64,000 bases of DNA from Mesorhizobium muleiense (GTDB lineage Bacteria; Pseudomonadota; Alphaproteobacteria; Rhizobiales; Rhizobiaceae): contig NZ_FNEE01000007.1 of NCBI RefSeq assembly GCF_900099905.1, positions 62,001 through 126,000 on the forward strand. The letters run 5' to 3'. The position numbers and the translations under genes are program-made. Shown here piece by piece: positions 9,095-17,432 of the stretch (its first letter is position 1; each line of letters opens with the position of its first letter). The notes beneath the pieces were generated by a model, which saw only the letters and a program-made list of their open reading frames with translations, was not told the origin of the DNA and did not search any database.

Positions 9095-9128
9095 GCGCAT
9101 GACCCCGAAAATCGGAATCGACTTTTGC
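9095..9128. repeat. Single-hairpin relative of the 107-bp repeat
   Basis: Starts GCGCATGACCCCGAAAATCG, the same 20 bases that open the element inside the DUF2065 gene (46736 onward), but here only the first hairpin is present and it is incomplete. This suggests a partial or decayed copy. Confidence 0.65.
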
Positions 9129-9179
9129 TACGCCAGGCGCCGGCCGAATTCGGTCCAGCAGGGCAATCGCTTCAGGTCT

Positions 9180-9221
9180 GCGCTGCCCCTCATTGCCCGG
9201 CAGGGCAATGAGGGGCAGCGC
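9180..9221. repeat. Perfect 19-bp inverted repeat
   Basis: Arms of 19 bases (9180-9198 and 9203-9221) with a GGCA loop and no mismatch. There is no T-tract, so it is not a normal terminator. The CCCCTCAT and GGCAGGGCAAT words also occur in the composite palindrome at 26667. The stretch 8954-9404 holds this repeat, the two repeats before it and the Shine-Dalgarno of the DUF1127 gene, and nothing else I can recognise. Confidence 0.75.
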
Positions 9222-9404
9222 CGACATCGACGGTGGTCATTCTACGTGAGCTGGGAGGCCCTCTTTTGCCTGCAGTGATTGCCCTGTTCGGCATCGCTTT
9301 TGCGCATGGACGCCATGCAGAATCAGCGATTTAAAGAAAGGTCAGCAGAGCTTACCTTTTTGGCGTGGAGGAACGAGTCTTACTGCCCTGCAAAGGAGAC
9401 CATC

Positions 9405-9590
9405 ATGTCCACGAGTTCAGCGAGACGCGGATTTTTCAGAAGCGCCGTGAACGCTCTCATCGAAGCGCGCCAGCGCGAAGCGAGCCGCTATGTGAGCAGG
9501 GTTCTGCTTGGCTTTGACGACGAAACGCTGAAAGCCAACGGCTACGATCGCGAAGAACTGAAGAAGGCGGCAAGGTCGCGCTATGTCTGA
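9405..9590 (+). CDS. DUF1127 family small protein
   Basis: 61-residue basic protein with the DUF1127 signature in its second half (LLGFDDETLKANGYDREEL). Small proteins of this family are common in alphaproteobacteria; some bind RNA and affect phosphate and carbon metabolism in Agrobacterium, but this one has no assigned role. ATG 9405 is chosen because AGGAG lies at 9394-9398. The frame extends upstream to 9279 without a supporting ribosome site. Stands alone, convergent with prmA. Confidence 0.85.
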   Translation: MSTSSARRGFFRSAVNALIEARQREASRYVSRVLLGFDDETLKANGYDREELKKAARSRYV

Positions 9591-9625
9591 GCGAATTTGC
9601 GGCGTGCGGTTGAAGGCGCTGCGCG

Positions 9626-10498
9626 TCACCGCTTGAGGTGGATTGTCACCCAGCCTTCGCGATGCAACGTCCTGACATGGCGGAACCGCTGGCCGACATA
9701 GGCGGAGATCACCGCGTCGCGCTGCCGGTCGAGGATGCCTGACAGCACGATCGAGCCGCCCAAACCGATATGCCCGGCCATTTCGGGCGCCAGCCGCATC
9801 AGCGGCCGCGCCAGTATATTGGCGACGATGAGGCCAAAAGGCCCGCGCGCGGCAAAAATCGGATGGTGGAAGCCCGGCGCCGTCACCGTTTCGACGAGCG
9901 CCTTGACGTGGTTGAGCCGCGCGTTGGCGGCGGCGACTTTTGTGGCGACCGGATCGATGTCGGTCGCCAGCACCGGGATATGGGCGAGCTTGGCCAGCGC
10001 GATGGCCAGCACCGCGCTGCCGGTGCCGAGGTCGAGCGCGTTGCGCGGGCGCTCGCGCCGCACGACCTGTTCCAACATTTCGAGGCATCCGGCGGTGGTG
10101 CCGTGATGGCCGGTGCCGAAAGCCAGGCCCGCTTCGATCTCGATGGCGAGTTCGCCGCTGTGGCGCTTCCTGCGGTCATGCGCGCCGTGGACGAAGAAAC
10201 GGCCGGCGCGTACCGGCTTCAGTCCCTCCAATGAACGCGTCACCCAGTCGATATCAGGCACGGGCTCGCGCGCAATCGGCCTCGACAGGGCCAGCCCGGC
10301 AAGGATCTCCTTCAAGCGCGCCTCGACGGCATCGACATCGCCGTCGGCATAGAGTGACACTTCGTGGATGTCGCGGTCCTCGTCGACTTCGACCAAGCCA
10401 ATCGGCAGGCCCTCATCTTCGAATGCCGCTTCGAACGCCGCGAAGATACGGTCGGCCTCGATCTTTCCAGTGCTGAAATAAAGCCGCGTTTGGGTCAT
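9626..10498 (-). CDS. prmA: Ribosomal protein L11 methyltransferase
   Basis: 290-residue S-adenosylmethionine-dependent methyltransferase expected to methylate ribosomal protein L11. An N-terminal domain of about 100 residues (L11 recognition) is followed by a Rossmann-type catalytic domain with motif [14 protein letters not shown] and the post-motif [17 protein letters not shown]. The third glycine of the usual GTGSG is Ala here. The start MTQTRLYF at 10498 matches the usual N-terminus; the frame continues upstream into the SCO gene in another phase and is discounted. A repeat separates it from the SCO gene. Confidence 0.9.
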   Translation of the reverse strand: MTQTRLYFSTGKIEADRIFAAFEAAFEDEGLPIGLVEVDEDRDIHEVSLYADGDVDAVEARLKEILAGLALSRPIAREPVPDIDWVTRSLEGLKPVRAGRFFVHGAHDRRKRHSGELAIEIEAGLAFGTGHHGTTAGCLEMLEQVVRRERPRNALDLGTGSAVLAIALAKLAHIPVLATDIDPVATKVAAANARLNHVKALVETVTAPGFHHPIFAARGPFGLIVANILARPLMRLAPEMAGHIGLGGSIVLSGILDRQRDAVISAYVGQRFRHVRTLHREGWVTIHLKR

Positions 10499-10515
10499 CA
10501 AACGATTTTCTTCGT

Positions 10516-10553
10516 GAGCATGATCTTGTCCGAAAACCGGTTCCCACTTTTCG
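10516..10553. repeat. REP-like palindromic repeat between prmA and the SCO gene
   Basis: GAGCATGATC then CCGAAAACCGGTTCCCACTT, a typical rhizobial intergenic hairpin word and a relative of the copy at 9035. No gene function; it might act on mRNA ends. Confidence 0.65.
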
Positions 10554-10584
10554 CTGGCGCGGACCGTCGGTTCGGGACCATGCA

Positions 10585-11187
10585 CTAACCTGCCGCCAGC
10601 CGCTTGAGCTTGGCGATGGCGGCGTCCGGGCTTTCGCCATAGGCGATGGTGCCGGCGAAATCGCCCCTGGCGTTGAGCAGCAGCACCGAAGCAGTGTGGT
10701 CCATCGTGTAGTCGCCGTTGCCGGTATCGACCTTTTTCGAATAGATGCCGAAGGATTTGGCCATGGCGCGGACCTTGTCCGGGTCGCCGGTGATGCCGAG
10801 GATGCGATCGGAGAAGTTGCTGATATAGGCGTTCATGATTTCGGGCGTGTCGCGCTCCGGGTCGACCGTCACGAAATAGGCGCGCAGGTTCTTGCCATCG
10901 TCGCCCATCGTTTTCAGCCAGCCGGCCAGTTCGAACAGCGTGGTCGGGCAGACTTCCGGGCAGTGGGTGAAGCCGAAGAAGACGACGCTGGGCTGGCCGC
11001 GAAAGGCAGCCTCGCTGATCGGAGCGCCCTTCTGGTCGACCAGCGTGAACGGCGCGCCGAACGGCTCGCCGCCATAATGCCCGCGGTACCATTCAAAGGT
11101 GAGCCAGCCGATGCCCGCCGCCATCAGGACGAGAATGCCGACCAGTATTGAACGCATCATCAATTGGCTGTCCGTCGCTATTTTCAT
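10585..11187 (-). CDS. SCO family copper chaperone for cytochrome oxidase
   Basis: 200-residue membrane-anchored thioredoxin-fold protein of the SCO1/SenC/PrrC family, which delivers copper to the CuA site of cytochrome c oxidase or acts as a thiol reductase. A signal-anchor lies near residues 12-30 ([18 protein letters not shown]). The copper/redox motif CPEVC sits in [12 protein letters not shown] and the distal His ligand in [10 protein letters not shown]. The ATG at 11187 (MKIATDSQ) is preferred over the frame opening at 11256; an ATG at 11160 is also possible. No oxidase genes lie in the window. Confidence 0.9.
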   Translation of the reverse strand: MKIATDSQLMMRSILVGILVLMAAGIGWLTFEWYRGHYGGEPFGAPFTLVDQKGAPISEAAFRGQPSVVFFGFTHCPEVCPTTLFELAGWLKTMGDDGKNLRAYFVTVDPERDTPEIMNAYISNFSDRILGITGDPDKVRAMAKSFGIYSKKVDTGNGDYTMDHTASVLLLNARGDFAGTIAYGESPDAAIAKLKRLAAG

Positions 11188-11353
11188 CGGCGCCGTGTCG
11201 GCGCCTTTGGAGCTTGTTGGGCGAACACTCTTAACGGTTTGATCTCGCTCGCGCAAAGATGTCGCGTTGCCGCAACCGGCTTTCTCTTAAAAACTGATCC
11301 GCTTGCAAAGTGCTGCCGCCCGTCCCACCTGAGGTCGGCAAAACTCGAACGGC

Positions 11354-11359
11354 AGGAGG
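11354..11359 (+). promoter_or_regulatory. Shine-Dalgarno site supporting a TTG start for creA
   Basis: A full AGGAGG six bases before TTG at 11366. There is no ATG or GTG at a comparable position, so this site decides the start. Confidence 0.75.
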
Positions 11360-11365
11360 CTTCGT

Positions 11366-11884
11366 TTGCAAAGGTTGATTGGGCAAGGACTGATTGGGCG
11401 AAAACTGATCGGCGGCGCTTTGGCCGCGTGCCTTGTCGTCGGTGCTGGTGCGGCTGTCGCCCAGGAGGTCGGCAAGGTCGGCGTCGACTGGCTCGGCAAC
11501 GACATCATCGTCGAGGCGATCAAGGACCCGAAGGTCGAAGGCGTGACCTGCCATGTCTCCTATTTCGACCGTGGCGTGATCGATCGCCTGCAAAAGGGCA
11601 ACTGGTTCGAGGACCCATCCGATTCCTCGATCGCCTGCCGCCAAACCGGGCCGATCACCATCGGCGACATCGACATGAGCGAGGCCGGCGAGGAGGTGTT
11701 CAAGCAAGGCATCAGCCTGATCTGGAAGAAACAGGTGGTGAACCGCATCTACGATAAAGCCAACGAGACCCTGATCTATCTGTCGCATTCGCGCCAGGTG
11801 CAGGACGGTTCAGCGAAAATGTCGGTCACCACGGTACCGCTCTATGGCCAGAACGTGATGTGGACCAACGGCAAGCCGAAATAG
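11366..11884 (+). CDS. creA: CreA family periplasmic protein
   Basis: 172-residue exported protein of the CreA family, found widely in proteobacteria and of unknown molecular function. A signal peptide spans about residues 1-32 (GALAACLVVGAGAAVAQ, cleavage after AVAQ likely). The mature part contains family features such as EVGKVGVDWLGND, DPKVEGVTCHVSYF and SLIWKKQVVNRIYD. The start is TTG at 11366, supported by a perfect Shine-Dalgarno. Divergent from the SCO gene. Confidence 0.88.
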   Translation: MQRLIGQGLIGRKLIGGALAACLVVGAGAAVAQEVGKVGVDWLGNDIIVEAIKDPKVEGVTCHVSYFDRGVIDRLQKGNWFEDPSDSSIACRQTGPITIGDIDMSEAGEEVFKQGISLIWKKQVVNRIYDKANETLIYLSHSRQVQDGSAKMSVTTVPLYGQNVMWTNGKPK

Positions 11885-11954
11885 GCTCTGGAAACAGGTG
11901 ACGGACGATTGCTCCCGCTTGCGGGACTAACCGCTCGGGCGTAAAGCCGCCGGG

Positions 11955-12596
11955 ATGGACCGTCCCGAAAACCTCGTCCTGAAAGACCCCGAGCCGCGAA
12001 TCCACCCGACCGCGGAGTTGAAGGCATGCAAGCTTGGGCGCTACGCCTCGATCGGCGAGCGGGTCATCTTGCGCGAAGTCATAGTCGGTGACTTCTCCTA
12101 TTTCGAGCGCCACGCCGAGGCGATCTACACGACAACAGGCAAGTTCTGTTCGATCGCCGCCAACAGCCGTATCAACGCGCTCGAGCATCCGATCGAACGG
12201 TTGACCCAGCACAAGATCAGCTACCGGCCAAACGAGTATTTCCGCTGGCTCGGCGTCGACGCCGGATTTCGGGAGCGACGGCGGGCGACGTCCGTCACCA
12301 TCGGCCACGACGTCTGGATCGGCCATGGTGCGGTGATCATGCCTGATGTGAGCATCGGCAATGGCGCGATCGTCGGCGCCAATGCGGTGGTAACGCGCGA
12401 TGTACCTGCCTATGCGATCGTCGCCGGGGTTCCGGCCAAGCCGCTGCGCCAGCGTTTTGCCGAGAAAACCGCTGCGCGGATTGAAAGCCTCGGCTGGTGG
12501 GACTGGTCGGTCGAAAAACTCGCCAAGGCCATTCCTGACATGCAGGCGCTTTCCATCGAGGCCTTCCTCGACCGCTGGGAGCACGAAATCCCCTGA
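11955..12596 (+). CDS. Hexapeptide-repeat transferase (DapH/DapD/GlmU-related)
   Basis: 213-residue left-handed beta-helix protein. Hexapeptide repeats run through the sequence (VTIGHDVWIGHGAVIMPD, then GNGAIVGANAVVTRD), ending in the usual YAIVAGVPAKPLRQRF before a helical tail. It resembles the transferases found in phosphonate clusters, but no phn genes are nearby and the acceptor is unknown. An acyltransferase using acetyl-CoA or a similar donor is the likely role. ATG at 11955. Confidence 0.8.
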   Translation: MDRPENLVLKDPEPRIHPTAELKACKLGRYASIGERVILREVIVGDFSYFERHAEAIYTTTGKFCSIAANSRINALEHPIERLTQHKISYRPNEYFRWLGVDAGFRERRRATSVTIGHDVWIGHGAVIMPDVSIGNGAIVGANAVVTRDVPAYAIVAGVPAKPLRQRFAEKTAARIESLGWWDWSVEKLAKAIPDMQALSIEAFLDRWEHEIP

Positions 12597-12648
12597 TCCT
12601 TGGGGCTCTCTGAACGGCTACGTCCGTGAAAGGAGGGAACCTCAGCGG

Positions 12649-13080
12649 ATGCTGATTGTTTCTCCTGCCATGATAGAGAAGCTTTTCACCAGGATCGCCA
12701 ACTATGTTGCGCATCTAGCCGGTCTGCCGTCGACATTCGCGGTCTGTTTCCTGATCATTGTTGCGTGGGGGGCAAGCGGACCGATGTTCGGGTTTTCCGA
12801 TACGTGGCAGCTCATCATCAACACCGGCACGACGATCGTCACCTTCCTGATGGTGTTCCTCATCCAGAACACCCAGAACCGCGATGGCACGGCGATTCAG
12901 ACGAAACTCGACGAGTTGATCCGGGTCGGCAAAGCTCACAATACCTTTATCGGCATCGAGCACCTGACCGAATCCGAGGTCGAGGAGATCCGTAGAAAAT
13001 GTGAACAGGCGGCGAAACGGCATGATACGGCGGTCAAGAAAGCCACTGCACAAAAGCGCGGCTCAAAGACACATGCGTGA
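12649..13080 (+). CDS. Low affinity iron permease family protein
   Basis: 143-residue membrane protein related to the low-affinity iron permease family (Fet4-like, PF04120). Two hydrophobic helices (about residues 28-45 and 52-72) are followed by FLIQNTQNRDGTAIQTKLDE, a strong family signature, and a charged C-terminal tail. The bacterial members are short and it is not proven that they carry iron. ATG 12649 has AGGAGG at 12631-12636, slightly far; ATG 12670 is an alternative. Confidence 0.82.
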   Translation: MLIVSPAMIEKLFTRIANYVAHLAGLPSTFAVCFLIIVAWGASGPMFGFSDTWQLIINTGTTIVTFLMVFLIQNTQNRDGTAIQTKLDELIRVGKAHNTFIGIEHLTESEVEEIRRKCEQAAKRHDTAVKKATAQKRGSKTHA

Positions 13081-13083
13081 GCG

Positions 13084-13950
13084 TCAGCTTTCCATGAACG
13101 CCGCGAAAGCCTCCTTGTGGTCCGGGTGCCAGCGCGACAAAGCAGGGCGATTTTCGATGATGTCGCCGATCGCCCAGGCCATGCGCTTTTCGTCCATGGT
13201 CCGTGTCGCCTCGTTGTCGGGGCACAGGATGTAGAAGTCGCCACGCACCAGCGCGGCCAGCATGAAGTCGATCACCTGCTCGCCGGTCCAGGCGCCGGCG
13301 GGCTTTTCGGTTGCACCCTCGGTCAGGCCGGTAAAAGTGAACCCCGGAATGAGCAGATGCGCGGCGATGTTGGCGCCGGGCTCGTTGCGCAGCGCATGCG
13401 CCAAGCCTTCGGTAAAGCTCTTCACGCCGGATTTGGAGACGTTGTAGGCAAGGTTGCCGGGCGGCGTCGTGATGCCTTGCTTGGAGCCGGTGTTGACGAT
13501 CAGGCCCGGTTTTCCTGCAGCCAGCATGCGCGGCACGAAGGCCTCGACGCCATGGACGACGCCCCAAAAATTGATGTCCAGTAGCCGCTTCCAGGCGTCG
13601 CGGTTCTCCCAGGGCTTGCCGGGATTGTTGCCGACGCCGGCATTGTTCATCAACAGCGACACGCCGCCGAAGGCATCGAATGCCTTTTCGGCCAGCCGGT
13701 CGACTTCGTCGGCTTTCGAGACGTCGGTCGCGACAGCGAGCACGCCACTGTCGCCGGCAATCGTGGCAACGGCGCCGGCAGCCTCATCGAGCCGCGCGCC
13801 GCCGATGTCGGCCAGCACGATTTTCAGGCCCACTGCCGCCAGCCGCCTGGCCGCGGCAAGGCCGATGCCGCTGGCGCCGCCGGTGATGACGGCAACGTTG
13901 CCGGAGCCAAGGGCAGGCAAAGCGCTCTGGATTTCGGCGTCGGTGGTCAT
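13084..13950 (-). CDS. SDR family NAD(P)-dependent oxidoreductase
   Basis: 288-residue classical short-chain dehydrogenase. Cofactor motif TGGASGIG near residue 24, NNAGVG near 105, and the catalytic Ser (NTGSKQG) with the Tyr-Lys pair AYNVSKSG. The C-terminal extension (DFYILCPDNEATRTMDEKR) is common in a subgroup of these enzymes. Substrate unknown. Convergent with the iron permease-like gene, three bases between stops. Confidence 0.88.
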   Translation of the reverse strand: MTTDAEIQSALPALGSGNVAVITGGASGIGLAAARRLAAVGLKIVLADIGGARLDEAAGAVATIAGDSGVLAVATDVSKADEVDRLAEKAFDAFGGVSLLMNNAGVGNNPGKPWENRDAWKRLLDINFWGVVHGVEAFVPRMLAAGKPGLIVNTGSKQGITTPPGNLAYNVSKSGVKSFTEGLAHALRNEPGANIAAHLLIPGFTFTGLTEGATEKPAGAWTGEQVIDFMLAALVRGDFYILCPDNEATRTMDEKRMAWAIGDIIENRPALSRWHPDHKEAFAAFMES

Positions 13951-14082
13951 CGATCGTGTCCTCGTTCAGGTTGCGCCGAACTTAACGCGGCGACAGCCTC
14001 GCGCAAGCCCGTTTGGGCGTCCTTGGGTTGACCACATCGGCAGGCGCTGCGCATGCTGTCCGCGTAAGAAGGAGTTTACCGA

Positions 14083-14364
14083 TTGACCGACTGGATCGAG
14101 ATCCTGAAAGAACAGACCGCCACCGGCGACCAGATGAGCCGTGAGGTGCCGCAAATGCTTGCCAATCCCGACATCAGCGAAGCGCAAGTGAGAACGCTGT
14201 TTTCGGCGCTCGAAAAGCAGGCGGAGTTCGTCGAGAAGCTGCGCATGGCGCTGGAAAAATTCGGCCATGATTTTTCGGTGATCAAGGCGGCCGAGCGGCT
14301 GGAGGAGCGCTATGCCGACCTTGCGGCCTCGGTGGCGGAAAAGCTGAAGGCGATGCGGGAATAG
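14083..14364 (+). CDS. Conserved hypothetical helical protein
   Basis: 93 residues, almost entirely alpha-helical and charged, with heptad-like leucines in the second half (EKQAEFVEKLRMALEKF, AASVAEKLKAMRE). No family recognised. The start is TTG at 14083, supported by AAGGAG at 14069-14074 with eight-base spacing. It stands between the SDR gene (divergent) and the TMEM175 gene (convergent, seven-base gap). Cytosolic; function unknown. Confidence 0.65.
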   Translation: MTDWIEILKEQTATGDQMSREVPQMLANPDISEAQVRTLFSALEKQAEFVEKLRMALEKFGHDFSVIKAAERLEERYADLAASVAEKLKAMRE

Positions 14365-14371
14365 GGTGGAC

Positions 14372-14947
14372 CTATTTTTCGATCTGCCTTTCGAAACGCT
14401 TGTCCGGCACGAACCAGATCATGGCAACCAGCACATAGAGCGCGACGCTGATCCATTGATTGACGAAGGTCAGCGGAATGGCGGCGATGTAGAGGACCAC
14501 CGAGATCTTTTCCTTGCGATCGGTGCCTGCCGCTCTGGCGAAGGCAGTGTCGTTGCCATGCAGCCGGTGCAGGAGGACGACCAGAATGAAGTAGGCAGCC
14601 GCGCAAAGCGCCAGGACAACACCGTAAACGGCGACAGGCACCGGCGCGAAATGGTTTTCGCCCATGAAGGCGGTGGTCACGGGCATCAGCGACAGCCAGA
14701 ACAGCAGATGCAAATTCGCCCACAGCACGCGGCCATCGACCCGCTGCACGGTGTGGAACATGTTGTGCAGATTGTTCCAGTAGATGCCGACATAGATGAA
14801 GGACAGCACGTAGCTGAGAAAGGTGGGCCATAGCGGTGCCAGCGCGGAAAAATCCGCGCTATGCGGCACCTTCAATTCCAGCACCATGATGGTGATGATG
14901 ATGGCCATGACGCCATCGGAAAATGCCTCGACCCGTCCCTTGCCCAT
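14372..14947 (-). CDS. TMEM175 family potassium channel-like protein
   Basis: 191-residue membrane protein (former DUF1211). The hallmark FSD motif of helix 1 is present (RVEAFSDGVMAIIITI), followed by the conserved LELKVP and five further hydrophobic helices, as in the six-helix bacterial TMEM175 channels. Bacterial members conduct K+ with weak selectivity. No neighbours hint at a specific role. Confidence 0.88.
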   Translation of the reverse strand: MGKGRVEAFSDGVMAIIITIMVLELKVPHSADFSALAPLWPTFLSYVLSFIYVGIYWNNLHNMFHTVQRVDGRVLWANLHLLFWLSLMPVTTAFMGENHFAPVPVAVYGVVLALCAAAYFILVVLLHRLHGNDTAFARAAGTDRKEKISVVLYIAAIPLTFVNQWISVALYVLVAMIWFVPDKRFERQIEK

Positions 14948-15015
14948 GGATTCTCCCCAGCTGCGCCTGACTCATCCTAGGCGATCGACGTGGCTGGAGG
15001 GAAGGCCGGCCATCA

Positions 15016-16041
15016 TCAATCGCTGTCGCGCGCGATCAGTTCCAGCGGCCAGACCTCACGGATGATCCGCGCGCCTTCGGGGCCGGCGAAGGCCGGGATC
15101 GACGCCAGCAACATTTCGGCAAGCCGCCGTCCCATCGGCTCCAGGCGAGGGCGGAAGCCGGTCAGTGCCGGTGAAAAATAGCGGCAGAGCGGCGTGTCGA
15201 CGATGACGATCACCGCAATGTCGTGGCCCGGCTTGATGCCCATCTCGGCCAGCGCCTTGCAGCCGCCGAGTGCCATCGCGTCATTGTTGAAGATGATAGC
15301 GGTCGGCGGGTCCTTGGAGCGCATGACCTGCGGCGTCACCGCGTCGCCGCCGGCTTCATTGATGAAGCCTTTCGCGATCAGCTCGGGGTCGACCTCGATG
15401 CCGTGCCGCCGCAGGGCCTTGCGATAGCCGGCCAGGAACAGGTAGCCGAAATTGAGGTTGAGTGACGGGCGGATGGCGGCGATGCGGCGATGGCCGCGCG
15501 CCACCAGGCGGTCGACCGCGTCGGCCCCGGCTTTTTCGAAATCGAGGTCGAGCGACGGATAGGTCTTGCCGCCGGAGCGGCTGCGGCCGAGCGTCGCGAA
15601 CGGGAATCCGACCCTGGTCAGGTAATCGATGCGCTCGTCCTCGCGACGCGTATAGGCCAGCACCACGGCGTCGGCCCGGCGCGTCTCGACCACCCGGCGC
15701 AGGCGCTCCTGCTGGTAGTCGCCCGGCGCGCCCATCACCACGATCAGATCGAGCCCGCTTTCGGCGAGTTTCGCCTGCAGCCCGGTCAGGAACGGAATGA
15801 AGAACGGTTCGCCATATTGCTGGTCGCCCGGGTGCGGCTGCAGCATGAAGGCGATCGAGTGGGTGGTGCCGCGGCGCAGGCTGCGGCCGGACTGGTTCGG
15901 CGAATAGTTCAGCTTTGCCGCCGCATCGAGCACGCGCTGGCGGGTGTCGGCATTGACGTCGGCACGGCCGTTGAGCGCGCGCGACACGGTGCCGATCGAA
16001 ATGTTCAGGTGACGCGCAAGGTCGTGGATGCTGGACGCCAA
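15016..16041 (-). CDS. LacI family transcriptional regulator
   Basis: 341 residues: an N-terminal LacI helix-turn-helix (SIHDLARHLNISIGTVSRAL, with hinge helix near residue 50) and a periplasmic-binding-protein-like ligand domain (FNNDAMALGGCKALAEMGI). It is divergent from the oxidoreductase-isomerase-ABC operon, and two LacI-type palindromes lie in the gap (16152-16176). It is therefore very likely the local repressor of that operon. The inducer is unknown, probably a sugar or polyol related to the transported substrate. Confidence 0.92.
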   Translation of the reverse strand: MASSIHDLARHLNISIGTVSRALNGRADVNADTRQRVLDAAAKLNYSPNQSGRSLRRGTTHSIAFMLQPHPGDQQYGEPFFIPFLTGLQAKLAESGLDLIVVMGAPGDYQQERLRRVVETRRADAVVLAYTRREDERIDYLTRVGFPFATLGRSRSGGKTYPSLDLDFEKAGADAVDRLVARGHRRIAAIRPSLNLNFGYLFLAGYRKALRRHGIEVDPELIAKGFINEAGGDAVTPQVMRSKDPPTAIIFNNDAMALGGCKALAEMGIKPGHDIAVIVIVDTPLCRYFSPALTGFRPRLEPMGRRLAEMLLASIPAFAGPEGARIIREVWPLELIARDSD

Positions 16042-16122
16042 AGGACAGTTCTCCCCCTTGCCTGGCTATCATCGGCCGCTCTTCAGGCCAAGGTGATCTA
16101 GGTGATTTTCGCGAGCGGCCAA

Positions 16123-16151
16123 TTGACATTCTATGCCTTCCGGTGTGTTCT
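16123..16151 (+). promoter_or_regulatory. Candidate promoter of the sugar catabolic operon
   Basis: A perfect -35 TTGACA (16123-16128) with a weak -10 about 17 bases later (TGTTCT, 16146-16151). The first LacI-type palindrome begins right after the -10, which would place it at the transcription start. Plausible, but the -10 is poor. Confidence 0.4.
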
Positions 16152-16176
16152 CGTAAACGTTTACGGAAAAACGTTT
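16152..16176. promoter_or_regulatory. Two LacI-family operators
   Basis: A perfect 14-bp palindrome CGTAAACGTTTACG (16152-16165) followed by a second site built on AAACGTTT (16169-16176, extended GAAAAACGTTTACGG). The centres are 14 bp apart. The central CG with flanking A/T matches LacI/GalR family operators. They lie between the divergent LacI gene and the oxidoreductase gene, so they can control both. Confidence 0.85.
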
Positions 16177-16239
16177 ACGGTCATGCCGTGAATGCCGTGA
16201 CGATCGGTCTGGAGGGGCCGAGCGGAGGAGGAGCGCTGG

Positions 16240-17259
16240 ATGATGAATGTCGTCCTGGTCGGCTGCGGAGCGATGAGCAAGCACTGGCTCGATGCGGCGA
16301 GGCAGATCGACGGGTTGGCTATTGTCGGCCTTGTCGACCTCGACGCCGACAGGGCGAAGGCAAGGGCGCGCGAATACGAGCTTGCCGGCGCCATTGTCGG
16401 GACCAATCTTGACGCCGTGCTCGACCAGACCAAGCCCGACGCTGTGTTCGACGTCGTGGTTCCGGCGGCTCGGCGCGATGTCGCGCTTTCGGCCTTTGCG
16501 CATCACTGTCACCTCCTGACGGAGAAGCCGCTGGCTGACAGCCCGGAGAACGCGCGCGCCATCGTCGAGGCTGCCCGACGCGCCAGGCGCGTGCACGCCG
16601 TCGTCCAGAACCGCCGCTATGTCGCCAACGTCAGGCGCATCAGGCGTTTTCTCGATTCCGGCGCCATCGGCGCGCCAACCAGCATCCACGCCGAATTCTT
16701 CGTCGCGCCGCATTTCGGCGGGTTTCGCGAGGAGATGCGCCATGTCCTGCTGCTCGACATGGCGATCCATACTTTCGACGCCGCCCGCTACATGGTCGGC
16801 GGCGCGCCGGCCTGCGTCTACTGCCAGGAATGGGAGCCGGTCAATTCCTGGTACCGGCAGGGATCGTCGGCCACCGCAATCTTCGAGCTCGGCGGCGGCA
16901 AGCTGTTCACCTATGCCGGCTCCTGGTGCGCCGACGGCTTCCGCACCAGTTGGGAGAGCACATGGCGCATCGTCGCCGAGCACGGCAGCTTGGTCTGGGA
17001 CGGCGAGGATGGGCTGAGGGCGGAAGTCGCGCGGCCTATCCGTGAAGGGCTGTTCGATCGCACAGAGCCGCTCACTGTCCCGCCGCTCGATTCGAGAGAC
17101 CGCATCGGCGGCCATCTCGGCATCATCCAGGATTTTGTGCGCGCCGTCGAAACCGGCAGCGAGCCGGAGACGCGCGGCGCCGACAACATCAAGAGCCTGG
17201 CCATGGTCTTTGCCGCGATCGAAAGCGCCGAAACCGGGCGCCGGGTCGCGATCACATAG
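16240..17259 (+). CDS. Gfo/Idh/MocA family oxidoreductase
   Basis: 339-residue NAD(P)-dependent dehydrogenase. N-terminal Rossmann fold (VLVGCGAMSKHWLDA), the EKPLADSPENA motif near residue 95 that carries the catalytic lysine, and a C-terminal beta-sheet substrate domain. Members act on sugars, inositols and related compounds such as rhizopines. Start at ATG 16240 behind a GGAGGAGGAG stretch. First gene of the operon; its stop overlaps the beginning of a 162-bp palindrome. Confidence 0.88.
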   Translation: MMNVVLVGCGAMSKHWLDAARQIDGLAIVGLVDLDADRAKARAREYELAGAIVGTNLDAVLDQTKPDAVFDVVVPAARRDVALSAFAHHCHLLTEKPLADSPENARAIVEAARRARRVHAVVQNRRYVANVRRIRRFLDSGAIGAPTSIHAEFFVAPHFGGFREEMRHVLLLDMAIHTFDAARYMVGGAPACVYCQEWEPVNSWYRQGSSATAIFELGGGKLFTYAGSWCADGFRTSWESTWRIVAEHGSLVWDGEDGLRAEVARPIREGLFDRTEPLTVPPLDSRDRIGGHLGIIQDFVRAVETGSEPETRGADNIKSLAMVFAAIESAETGRRVAIT

Positions 17260-17419
17260 AGCAAGATGAGGTTAGTTTTGGTCATTCTGCCGGTGATGGT
17301 TTGGGACAAGGTCGAGGGGTCTTGCGAAGGGCGTAGTGGTGCTACACCCGAGCCAGAGCCCGAAGGATTTGGCCCAAACCAGCCCGGCAGAATGACCAAA
17401 ACTAACCTCATCTTGCTCT
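17258..17419. repeat. 162-bp long-hairpin palindromic element inside an operon
   Basis: The outer 36 bases (17258-17293) are exactly repeated in inverted orientation at 17384-17419. Inside them another TGGTTTGGG/CCCAAACCA pairing and further partly matching bases continue almost to a small central stem (GTAG ... CTAC). The whole unit can fold into one long hairpin. No open frame and no T-tract. It looks like a non-autonomous palindromic element that landed between two genes of one operon. Confidence 0.85.
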
Positions 17420-17432
17420 GGGAAGGATGACG

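Noticed and set aside
17258..17419. Rho-independent terminator in the sugar operon
   Set aside because: Arms are far too long, there is no T-tract, and the downstream genes clearly belong to the same pathway.
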